Origin: an uncultured Actinoplanes sp.
GTDB taxonomy: Bacteria > Actinomycetota > Actinomycetes > Mycobacteriales > Micromonosporaceae
Length of the DNA stretch: 5,456 nt
Assembly: GCA_934667465.1 (NCBI GenBank)
Contig: CAKUMG010000478.1
Location: forward strand, 1-5,456
Direction of reading: 5' to 3'
In this document: piece by piece, positions 1-5,456 of the stretch
How positions within the stretch are numbered: position 1 is the stretch's first letter
Layout: every line of letters begins with the position of its first letter
The notes under the pieces: generated by a model
What the model saw: the letters and a program-made list of their open reading frames with translations, nothing else
Databases searched by the model: none
What the model was told of the DNA's origin: nothing
Translations under genes and position numbers: made by a program

Positions 1-513
1 GGTGTGGCTGACGTATGCGGGGTGCTCCGGCCGGATCTCGACGGCGACCGGACGCGGATCGTCACCGTCGCCGACCCGCAGCACCGGCCCGGCGAAGCCC
101 GCCGGCTCACCGCGAGTCAAGGCGGCACCGTCGGTCAGGGCGGACAGGTCACCGTCAGTGACGAATGCGGCCGGGCGGGACTCGGCGAGGAGCTGCCGGA
201 TGCGCTGGTCGGGGGCGAGAGGATCGATCGGGAGGTACGCGGCTCCGGACGCGAGCACCCCGAGCAGCGCGAGCATGGCATCGGGTGTGCGCCGCATCAG
301 CACTGCCACCCTGTCCTCCGGCCCGATGCCGTGGGCGCGCAACGCGTTGGCGAGCCGGTTGACCCTGTCGGCGACCTCCCCGAACGTCCACTCGGCACCG
401 TCGCCGACCAGCGCCACCGCGCCGGGATCGCGCTGCACCTGGTCGGCGAAGAGCTCGGGGAGCAGCAGGGTGTCCCCGTGGGTCGCGGTGTCGTTCCACG
501 GGCCGAGGATGGT
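1..513 (-). other. Adenylation domain A2, N-terminal part only
   Basis: Residues from about 1488 show a conventional start: LGPWNDT, LPELFADQVQRDPGAVAL, WTFGEVADRVNRLANAL and AYLPIDP (A2 core). The window ends inside core A3 at AYVSHT, where AYVIYTSGSTG is usual. The pocket residues lie outside the window, so no substrate can be suggested. Confidence 0.93.
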
Positions 514-3500
514 GGCGCGGGTCGCGGGTGAGGCGGACGGCAGGGCGGCCAGGGGCGCGTCCGGGGCGGCCACGAGGGCTTCGAGGGTGGCGGTGAGGAG
601 GGCGCCCAGCTCGGCCGCCCGGTCGGCGGGGACCAGTTCGGGGCGGTGCTCGAGGATCAGGCGCAGGCCCGCCTCGGGCAGCACGGTCAGGGTCAGCGGA
701 TAGTGGGTCAGCGACTCGCCGGCCACGACCTGGACGTCGAGGCCGCCGGCGCGTTCGGCGGCGCGCAGCCCGGCCTCGTCGACCGGGAAGCTCTCGAAGA
801 CCAGCAGGGTGTCGAAGAGCTCGCGCTGCCCGGCCCAGCGCTGGATGTCGGCGAGCCCGGCGTGCCGGTGCTCGATCAGCGCGGCGGCCTCGGACTGCAG
901 CCGGGCCAGGGTGGCGCGGACGGTGTCGGTGCGGGCGGTGCGGACCCGGACCGGGACGGTGTTGATGAGCAGGCCGAGCGTGGACTCCGCGTCCGGGAAC
1001 CCGGCGTCGCGGCCGGAGACGGTGGCGCCGAACACCACGTCGTCGCGGCCGGTGCTGCGGCCCAGCACCACGGCCCAGGCGAGCTGCAGGACCGTGTTGA
1101 GGGTGACCCCGATCGTCCGGGCCAGGGCGCGCAGGCCCGCCTCGAGGCCGGCGGGCAGCGGCAGGGGCAGCAGCTCGGCGGTGCCGCCGGGGCCGGTGTC
1201 CGGGCCGGCGAGCAGGGTCGGCCCGGGGAGGCCGGCGAGCGCCTGTTCCCAGGCCGTGCGGGCGGCGTCGTTGTCACGGACAGCGAGCCACTGCAGGTGC
1301 GCTCGGTGACCGCCGGGCGGCAGGTGACCGTCGGTGAGGCCCGCGTAGGTGGCGAAGAGTTCACGGGCAAGCAGCGGCACGGACCAGCCGTCGAGCAGCA
1401 GGTGATGGTTGGTGATCGCGAAGTGGTGGCCGCCGTCGGGCAGCGCGATCAGGTCGAAGCGGATCAGCGGCGGCGCGGTCAGGTCGAAGCGCGAAGTCCG
1501 GGCCCGGCGCAGCACCTCGGCGGCCCCGGGGGAAGCCGGCGCGGGCGAGGAGGACGGCGAGGAGGCGGCGACGCGGGTGTAGGTGAAGGCGACCGGCACG
1601 CCGGTGTGGATCAGCTGGACCGGCGAGCCGTCGTGCTGGGCGAAGGAGGCCCGCAGCACGGGATGCCGGTCCAAGACCCGCTGGGCGGCGTCACGCAGCC
1701 GGTCCGCATCGACCGGCCCGCCGCCGAGGTGCAGGGTCAGTTGCATCGTGTAGACGTCCGGCCCGCCGGTGTCCCACCCGGACAGGAAGATGATGCCCGC
1801 CTGCAACGGCGTCACGGGCAGCACCTCGGCGACACCGAGAGCGGTGCCGGAAGCGTCGCCGAGTGCGGCGTCGGCGTGCCGCCCCTGCCAGCGTTCGAGA
1901 GCCGCGCTGCCGTCCGAAGCGTCGGAAGAGGCGCTGCCGTCCAAAGCGTCGTCCGAGGCGACGCGCGTGCTGGCGATGCGGGCGAGCGCCGCCACCGTAC
2001 GGTGCTCGAAGACGTCCCGAGGCTGCAGCGGCAGCCCGGCCTCCCGCGCCCGCGCAACCAGGCGGATCGACACGATGCTGTCCCCGCCGAGCTCGGTGAA
2101 CCCCGCGTCGACCCCGACCGACTCGAGCCCCAGGACCTCGGCGAAGATCCGGGCCAGCACACGTTCGTCCGGCGTCCGTGGCGGCGAGTCCGTGCCCGCC
2201 AGCGCGGCCAGGTCCGGTGCGGGCAGCGCGCGCCGTTCCACCTTGCCGCTGGCGGTCAGCGGCAGCTCGCCGAGCGCGGTCAGGATCGCCGGCAGCTGGT
2301 GCTCGGCGAGGTGCCGCGCGGCATACTCGCGCACCGCGACCACATCCACGGACGGACCGACCAGGTATCCCACGACGCGGACCAGGCCGTCGGTGCCGGG
2401 GTGCATCGCGACGGCCGCGGCCGTGACGCCGGGCGCCGCGGCGAGGACCGCCTCGATCTCGGCGGGCTCGATCCGGAACCCGCGCACCTTCACCTGGTCG
2501 TCGGTGCGGCCCAGCAGGTCGAGGGACCCGTCGGCGCGGACCCGGACCAGGTCCCCGGTGCGGTAGAGGCGCGAGCCGGGCGGCCCGTACGGGTCGGCGA
2601 CGAACCGTTCCGCGGTCAGCCCGGCCGCGGACGCGTAGCCCCGGCTCAGGCTGACCCCGGCCACGTAGAGCTCGCCCGCACCGTCGCGGGGCACCTCGCG
2701 CAGCCACGCGTCGAGCACCCGCAGCGTGGTCCCGCTGACCGGCGCACCGAGGGCACCGGAGTCCGCGGTGTCGCGGCGGTAGGTGCTGTCCCCGGACGCC
2801 TCGGAACAGCCGTACTGGTCGGCGATCCGGGCGCTGGACACGGCGCGCAGGGCGGTGGTGTGCGCGCGGGTGAGCGGCTCCCCGCTGGAGATCCAGAGGC
2901 GGACCGGGGCGAGCCGGTCGCGGCCCTGGTCGGCGAGGGCGCGCAGCAGGGTCGGCACGGCGGTGACCCGGGTGATCTCGTGCTTGCCGATCAGGTCGAG
3001 CAGCGCGAGGGCGTCGCGGCGCTCGTCGTCGTCGGCGAGCACCACGGGCACCCCGGCCGCGAACGCGCCGAGCAGCTCGGTGGTGCCGTCGACGAAGCCG
3101 ATCGAGCTCTTGGCGAGCACCTTGTCCCCGGGCCCGGCCGGTTCCGCGCCCAGCCACCAGGACAGCCGGTTGGCGAGGCCGCGGCGGGTGCCCACGACGC
3201 CCTTGGGCAGGCCGGTGCTGCCCGAGGTGAACAGCACGTACGCGGCGTGTTCGGGCAGGGCCTCGCACGCGGGCGCATCGGTGGGCAGGGCATCCAACAA
3301 AGCGGCAGTCGAAGGGTCGGTGAGGCAGAGCTGCGGCACGTCGGAGTCGTAGGGCGCGGAGGTGAGCAGCAGCGCAGGGCGCGCGGTCGCGAGCATGTGC
3401 GCGCGGCGCGCAGCGGGATTGCGAAGATCGATCGGGAGGTACGCGGCACCGGCGCGCAGGACGGCCAGGAGCCCGACGACGAGGTCCGGGGTGTGCCCGG

Positions 3501-4974
3501 TGGCGAGCCCCACGACCGATTCCGGCCCGATCCCGCGGCGCTGGAGCGCGTGGGCGAGCTGGTTCGCTCGCGCGTCGAGGTCCGGGCTCGGATAGTCGCG
3601 GCCCTGCCACGTCAGCGTGGCCGGGGCCGGGAACGCGATGCTGCCCTCGGGGGTGCCGGTGAGGACGGCACGCAGACCGGCGCGCTCGGCCGGGGTGGCC
3701 AGGGCTATGTCCCGTACGGGGATCGAGGGGTTGGCCGTGACCTGGGCGAGCACCAGCAGCAGGCGGTGCAGCAGCGCGGTGGCCCCGGCCTCGTCGAGCA
3801 GCGCGCTGCGGTGCTTGAGGTCGTACGCGATCTCGCCGCCCCCGGCCGCGACGGTGAGCATGACCGGGTAGTGCGTGCCGTCGTGGCCGGTCACGTCGGT
3901 GACCCGCAGGCCCGAGCCGCGTTCGGCGCGGGCCAGCTCGGCCTCGTCGACCGGGTAGTTCTGCACGACGAGGAGGCTGTCGAAGAGCTCGCCGCGGCCG
4001 GCCTGGGCGAGGACGGCGGGCAGGTCGAGGTGCTGGTGGTCGAGCAGGGCCGCCTGGTCGGCCTGGTGGCGGCGGAGCAGGGCGGCGAAGGGCTCGGCGG
4101 GGCGGGGCCGCAGCCGGACGGGGACGGTGTTGAGGAACAGCCCGATCATGTCCGCGGAGCCGGGGACCTCGGCGGGGCGCCCGGCGACGGCCTGGCCGGT
4201 GACCGCCTGGGAGCCGCCGGTGAGCCCGGCGAGCACGAGCAACCAGGCACATTGGACGACCGTGTTGAGCGTGACGCCGGTGGCCCGGGTCAGCTCGCGC
4301 AGCGCCGTGCCGTCCTGCCGCGCGGTGACCCGGCCGGTGGTGGCCGGCGGCTTCTCCGGGCCGGTGAACGGGGTGCAGGACTCGACGCCGGCCAGGGCGG
4401 TGCGCCACGCGGCGAGGCTCGCGGCGCGGTCGCGGGTGGCGAGCCAGGCCAGGTAGTCGCGGTAGCGGCCGGCCGGGGGCAGCGGGGAGCCGGTGTAGTG
4501 CAGGATCAGCTCGCGGACCAGCAGCGCGTTGGACCAGCCGTCGAGCAGCAGGTGGTGGCCGGTGACGACGAGGCGGTGCCGGCCGGGGGCGAGGCGCAGC
4601 AGGTGGAAGCGGAACAGCGGCGGGTCGGCCAGGTCGAAGCGGCGCTCCCGGTCGCGGGCCGCGTGGTCGGCGGCGGCACGCTCGGGGTCGGCTGCCGTGG
4701 AGTAGTCGCGTTCGGTCCAGGGCAGCTCGACGCGGTCGGGGATGACGGCCAGGGGCCGGTCGTCCTCGGTCCAGAAGCACGAGCGCAGGTGCGGGTGGCG
4801 GGTCAGCAGGGCCTCGGCGGCGCGCCGCAGCCGCACCGGGTCCAGGTCGCCGGTGAGGTCGACGAGCAGTTGCACGCCGTACGGGTCGGGGCCGTCGCCG
4901 TCGTAGCCGCTGAGGAACAGCAGTCCCTCCTGCAGCGGGGTCAGCGGGAGGACATCCTCGATCTGCGCCGTCAT
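1..4974 (-). CDS. Nonribosomal peptide synthetase, C-A-T-C-A(partial) (3' end outside window)
   Basis: This is a cytosolic multimodular peptide synthetase. The ATG at 4972-4974 gives MTAQIEDVLPLTPLQEG, a typical free N-terminus of a C domain that accepts a chain from a separate upstream protein. A ribosome binding site sits 7 bases upstream, and the start overlaps the previous stop. The frame runs 1658 codons without a stop to the left edge. Domains by residue: C1 about 8-428 (HHLLLDG 140-146); A1 about 439-918 (A3 583-592, A7 YRTGDL 804-809, A10 Lys911); T1 about 934-1000 (phosphopantetheine Ser966); linker about 1001-1048; C2 about 1050-1480 (HHLLLDG 1190-1196); A2 from about 1488, cut at A3. 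All catalytic motifs that fall in the window look intact. Oddities are the A1 pocket, a carrier of the pre-E type with no E domain after it, and a repetitive linker. The natural product cannot be named from this window. Confidence 0.97.
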   Translation of the reverse strand, partial: MTAQIEDVLPLTPLQEGLLFLSGYDGDGPDPYGVQLLVDLTGDLDPVRLRRAAEALLTRHPHLRSCFWTEDDRPLAVIPDRVELPWTERDYSTAADPERAAADHAARDRERRFDLADPPLFRFHLLRLAPGRHRLVVTGHHLLLDGWSNALLVRELILHYTGSPLPPAGRYRDYLAWLATRDRAASLAAWRTALAGVESCTPFTGPEKPPATTGRVTARQDGTALRELTRATGVTLNTVVQCAWLLVLAGLTGGSQAVTGQAVAGRPAEVPGSADMIGLFLNTVPVRLRPRPAEPFAALLRRHQADQAALLDHQHLDLPAVLAQAGRGELFDSLLVVQNYPVDEAELARAERGSGLRVTDVTGHDGTHYPVMLTVAAGGGEIAYDLKHRSALLDEAGATALLHRLLLVLAQVTANPSIPVRDIALATPAERAGLRAVLTGTPEGSIAFPAPATLTWQGRDYPSPDLDARANQLAHALQRRGIGPESVVGLATGHTPDLVVGLLAVLRAGAAYLPIDLRNPAARRAHMLATARPALLLTSAPYDSDVPQLCLTDPSTAALLDALPTDAPACEALPEHAAYVLFTSGSTGLPKGVVGTRRGLANRLSWWLGAEPAGPGDKVLAKSSIGFVDGTTELLGAFAAGVPVVLADDDERRDALALLDLIGKHEITRVTAVPTLLRALADQGRDRLAPVRLWISSGEPLTRAHTTALRAVSSARIADQYGCSEASGDSTYRRDTADSGALGAPVSGTTLRVLDAWLREVPRDGAGELYVAGVSLSRGYASAAGLTAERFVADPYGPPGSRLYRTGDLVRVRADGSLDLLGRTDDQVKVRGFRIEPAEIEAVLAAAPGVTAAAVAMHPGTDGLVRVVGYLVGPSVDVVAVREYAARHLAEHQLPAILTALGELPLTASGKVERRALPAPDLAALAGTDSPPRTPDERVLARIFAEVLGLESVGVDAGFTELGGDSIVSIRLVARAREAGLPLQPRDVFEHRTVAALARIASTRVASDDALDGSASSDASDGSAALERWQGRHADAALGDASGTALGVAEVLPVTPLQAGIIFLSGWDTGGPDVYTMQLTLHLGGGPVDADRLRDAAQRVLDRHPVLRASFAQHDGSPVQLIHTGVPVAFTYTRVAASSPSSSPAPASPGAAEVLRRARTSRFDLTAPPLIRFDLIALPDGGHHFAITNHHLLLDGWSVPLLARELFATYAGLTDGHLPPGGHRAHLQWLAVRDNDAARTAWEQALAGLPGPTLLAGPDTGPGGTAELLPLPLPAGLEAGLRALARTIGVTLNTVLQLAWAVVLGRSTGRDDVVFGATVSGRDAGFPDAESTLGLLINTVPVRVRTARTDTVRATLARLQSEAAALIEHRHAGLADIQRWAGQRELFDTLLVFESFPVDEAGLRAAERAGGLDVQVVAGESLTHYPLTLTVLPEAGLRLILEHRPELVPADRAAELGALLTATLEALVAAPDAPLAALPSASPATRATILGPWNDTATHGDTLLLPELFADQVQRDPGAVALVGDGAEWTFGEVADRVNRLANALRAHGIGPEDRVAVLMRRTPDAMLALLGVLASGAAYLPIDPLAPDQRIRQLLAESRPAAFVTDGDLSALTDGAALTRGEPAGFAGPVLRVGDGDDPRPVAVEIRPEHPAYVSHT
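222..243. repeat. 22-bp exact repeat, copy in A2
   Basis: These bases are identical to 3426-3447 and in the same reading frame. They encode the AYLPID core of A2, and both flanking bases differ between the copies. It is most simply conserved coding sequence shared by paralogous A domains. Confidence 0.85.
535..1827 (-). other. Condensation domain C2 (DCL-like)
   Basis: This domain joins the chain on T1 to the residue loaded by A2. It opens with EVLPVTPLQAGIIF (from residue 1050), followed by DRHPVLR (1102-1108), HHLLLDGWS (1190-1198), DVVFGATVSGRD from about 1313, INTVPVRVR from about 1337, and ELFDTLLVFESFP from about 1385. The TPLQAG opening and HHLLLDGWS place it with DCL domains, as for C1. 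Such a domain normally follows an E domain, but none is present. A Ser/Pro/Ala run (about 1138-1150) makes this part of the fold a few residues longer than in C1. Catalytic residues look intact. Confidence 0.87.
1381..1404. repeat. 24-bp exact repeat, copy in C2
   Basis: These bases are identical to 4531-4554 and encode HLLLDGWS of the catalytic motif. Together with the A-domain repeat, this gives two stretches where the modules are identical at the DNA level. Confidence 0.85.
1831..1974 (-). other. Low-complexity interdomain linker between T1 and C2
   Basis: Residues about 1001-1048 are dominated by Ala, Ser, Asp and Gly and contain a 9-residue duplicated unit (DALDGSA / DASDGSA). No domain motif is visible, and no E-domain core (PxQxWF, HHxxxDG or FNYLG) occurs between T1 and C2. 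The segment reads in frame through both flanking domains, so it is a flexible spacer and not a gap between genes. Confidence 0.8.
1904..1957. repeat. Two tandem 27-bp units in the T1-C2 linker
   Basis: The units 1904-1930 and 1931-1957 match at 23 of 27 bases, with the first 21 bases differing at one position only. The length is a multiple of three, so the duplication adds nine residues and keeps the frame. It probably arose by slippage or unequal exchange. Confidence 0.85.
1975..2175 (-). other. Peptidyl carrier protein domain T1 (GGDSI type)
   Basis: This thiolation domain carries the residue activated by A1 on a phosphopantetheine arm. The core FTELGGDSIVSIRLVAR begins at residue 959, with the modified Ser966 encoded at 2077-2079. 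The Asp before the Ser and the Ile after it are the form described for carriers that precede E domains; carriers that precede C domains usually read GGHSL. Here the next domain is a C domain. The domain closes with PRDVFEHRTVAALARIA, also common in pre-E carriers. Confidence 0.93.
2221..3660 (-). other. Adenylation domain A1, unusual substrate pocket
   Basis: This domain activates an amino or related acid as acyl-AMP and loads it on T1. Cores seen: AYLPIDL near residue 512 (A2), TSGSTGLPKG 583-592 (A3), FVDGTTE 627-633 (A4), DQYGCSE 719-725 (A5, normally NxYGPTE), GELYVAG 767-773 (A6), YRTGDL 804-809 (A7), the GR...QVKVRGFRIE region 822-836 (A8), and LPLTASGKVERR 904-915 (A10, Lys911). Aligned by eye to GrsA numbering, the ten pocket residues are V628, D629, T632, T671, I695, S697, Q720, G728, D729 and K911. 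The usual Asp235 is Val. This resembles the beta-alanine-type code I recall (VDWVISLADK) at six positions. The N-terminal part is about 13 residues shorter than in A2. A-domain identity is certain; the substrate is tentative. Confidence 0.9.
3426..3447. repeat. 22-bp exact repeat, copy in A1
   Basis: This is the partner of 222-243, encoding the same AYLPID core in A1. Identity covers wobble positions as well as amino acids. Confidence 0.85.
3691..4953 (-). other. Condensation domain C1 (DCL type)
   Basis: This domain forms the peptide bond between the upstream intermediate and the residue on T1. The opening core is LPLTPLQEGLLF (residues 9-20), the form seen in DCL domains; LCL domains usually show an SxAQxRLW-like core. 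RHPHLR (59-64), the catalytic HHLLLDGWS (140-148), YRDYLAWL (171-178), NTVPVR (282-287) and ELFDSLLVVQNYP (329-341) follow in normal order. The core before the NTVPVR segment reads TGQAVAGRP instead of the common FGxTVSGRP. DCL type fits the E domain that ends the preceding protein. Type assignment is by eye and would be settled by a condensation-domain phylogeny. Confidence 0.87.
4531..4554. repeat. 24-bp exact repeat, copy in C1
   Basis: This is the partner of 1381-1404, covering the catalytic HLLLDGWS of C1 in the same frame. Confidence 0.85.
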
Positions 4975-5456
4975 CGGTTCGCCCACCTTGCTTGCAGCTT
5001 GGCCAGCCGGGACTCGTCGAGCCCGGTCAGGGAGACGTCGTCGGCGGTCAGCCGCCGGACGCCGGGGTCGGCCCGCTCGATAGCCCGCAGCGCGCGGGTC
5101 CACAGCTCCGCGAGGCGCTCGATGTCGGTTTTCTTGAAGACCTGACTCGCGTACGCCCACACGGTGCGCAGCTCCGAGCCGACGGCGGTCGCCTCGACGG
5201 TCAGCGTGTGCTCGGCCGTCCGCGCCGGGTCGTAGGTGCCGCCGAGCCCGCCGACCGGGGACCACGCGGTGTCCACGTCGGAGGGTGCGGTGCCGAGGCG
5301 GCCGAGGTAGTTGAAGGCGAAGCCCGGGCGGGGCTGCGCGGCGAGGGGCGCCCCGGGGGTGAGGTCGCGCAGGAGGCCGTAGCCGATGCCGCGGTCGGGG
5401 ACGGCGCCGAGCGATGCGCGGACGGCGGCGACGGCCCGGGCGGCGGCCGCGGGGTC
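4971..5456 (-). CDS. Nonribosomal peptide synthetase, C-terminal epimerization domain (5' end outside window)
   Basis: This is the last 161 codons of an NRPS. The frame is open to the right edge, so the true start lies outside the window; the GTG at 5276 is an internal Val. Core E6 (PDRGIGYG, about residues 19-26 of the visible part) is followed by GLLR and core E7 (FNYLG, about 49-53). Together these mark an E domain rather than an ordinary C domain. E domains interconvert L and D forms of the aminoacyl or peptidyl residue on the preceding carrier protein. The catalytic HHxxxDG motif and the E3-E5 cores lie beyond the window. After the fold, the protein ends in a short charged tail (LDESRLAKLQARWANR), where communication-mediating donor helices of terminal E domains normally sit. 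The stop overlaps the next start (ATGA), so the next gene should receive a D-configured intermediate. NRPS identity is near certain; the E assignment is strong. Confidence 0.93.
   Translation of the reverse strand, partial: DPAAAARAVAAVRASLGAVPDRGIGYGLLRDLTPGAPLAAQPRPGFAFNYLGRLGTAPSDVDTAWSPVGGLGGTYDPARTAEHTLTVEATAVGSELRTVWAYASQVFKKTDIERLAELWTRALRAIERADPGVRRLTADDVSLTGLDESRLAKLQARWANR
4982..4989 (-). promoter_or_regulatory. Ribosome binding site for the downstream NRPS gene
   Basis: AAGGTGGG on the minus strand differs from the AAGGAGG consensus at one position and ends 7 bases before the ATG at 4974. It lies inside the last codons of the upstream gene. It supports the chosen start and, with the ATGA overlap, suggests translational coupling. 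No promoter is expected between the genes. Confidence 0.75.

Noticed and set aside
1..18. AYVSHT in place of AYVIYT as a defective A3 core of A2
   Set aside because: The window stops before the SGSTG loop that binds ATP phosphates, and substitutions just before this Thr are tolerated in the family. Nothing supports a dead domain.
1534..1566. The Ser/Pro/Ala run in C2 as a frameshift or insertion
   Set aside because: Conserved segments before (DRHPVLR) and after (SRFDL, HHLLLDG) stay in one frame, and the length differs from C1 by only about five residues. It is normal loop variation.
1855..1881. RHADAALGD (residues 1032-1040) as the extra HH[I/L]xxxxGD motif of a dual condensation/epimerization domain
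   Set aside because: Only the second His and the final GD match; the first His is Arg and the Ile/Leu is Ala. It sits in a low-complexity linker, and C2 has a DCL-type opening. The match is probably chance, though it would bear on the missing E domain if C2 grouped with dual domains.
1691..4780. A minus-strand open frame of 1029 codons in another frame
   Set aside because: It overlaps the NRPS frame, gives an Arg/Pro/Ala-rich product without motifs, and is a GC-driven shadow. The true frame shows every C, A and T core in order.
646..5145. A plus-strand open frame of about 1499 codons
   Set aside because: It is the codon-aligned antisense of the NRPS gene. It stays open because TTA, CTA and TCA are avoided in the sense strand. 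Its translation is Gly/Gln/Arg/Val-rich with no domain, and it crosses two real genes.
4971..5276. A separate 101-codon gene starting at GTG 5276
   Set aside because: The frame continues upstream to the window edge with E6 and E7 cores, so this GTG is an internal valine of the E domain.

Overview
The window lies entirely inside a nonribosomal peptide synthetase (NRPS) locus, and both genes read on the minus strand. The DNA is very GC-rich, third codon positions are almost all G or C, and the visible part of the main gene has no TTA codon. This suggests a high-GC actinomycete (Streptomyces, Actinoplanes or Amycolatopsis type), but nothing seen fixes the genus. Neither gene is complete: the upstream one enters from the right edge and the downstream one leaves through the left edge.

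Reading in the direction of transcription (right to left), positions 5456 to 4971 are the last 161 codons of an NRPS that ends in an epimerization (E) domain, with the E6 (PDRGIGYG) and E7 (FNYLG) cores visible. Its TGA stop overlaps the ATG of the next gene in an ATGA junction, with an AAGGTGGG ribosome binding site inside the upstream gene, so the two proteins are probably translationally coupled. From 4974 to 1 there is one uninterrupted frame of 1658 codons. I checked it triplet by triplet and found no stop. Its domains are condensation (C1), adenylation (A1), carrier protein (T1), a low-complexity linker, condensation (C2), and the first part of an adenylation domain (A2) cut at core motif A3.

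The upstream enzyme would convert its last residue to the D form and pass the peptide to C1, which looks like a DCL condensation domain (D-configured donor, L-configured acceptor). That part is orthodox. The module after it is not. A1 lacks the usual Asp that holds the alpha-amino group and has pocket residues resembling beta-alanine-type domains. T1 has the GGDSI core typical of carriers that serve an E domain. C2 is again DCL-like, yet no E domain lies between T1 and C2, only a repetitive Ala/Ser/Asp linker of about 48 residues. Either the module loads an achiral or beta-amino acid, or an ancestral E domain has been lost. There is no intergenic stretch longer than a few bases, and no RNA gene, insertion sequence or CRISPR array was seen.
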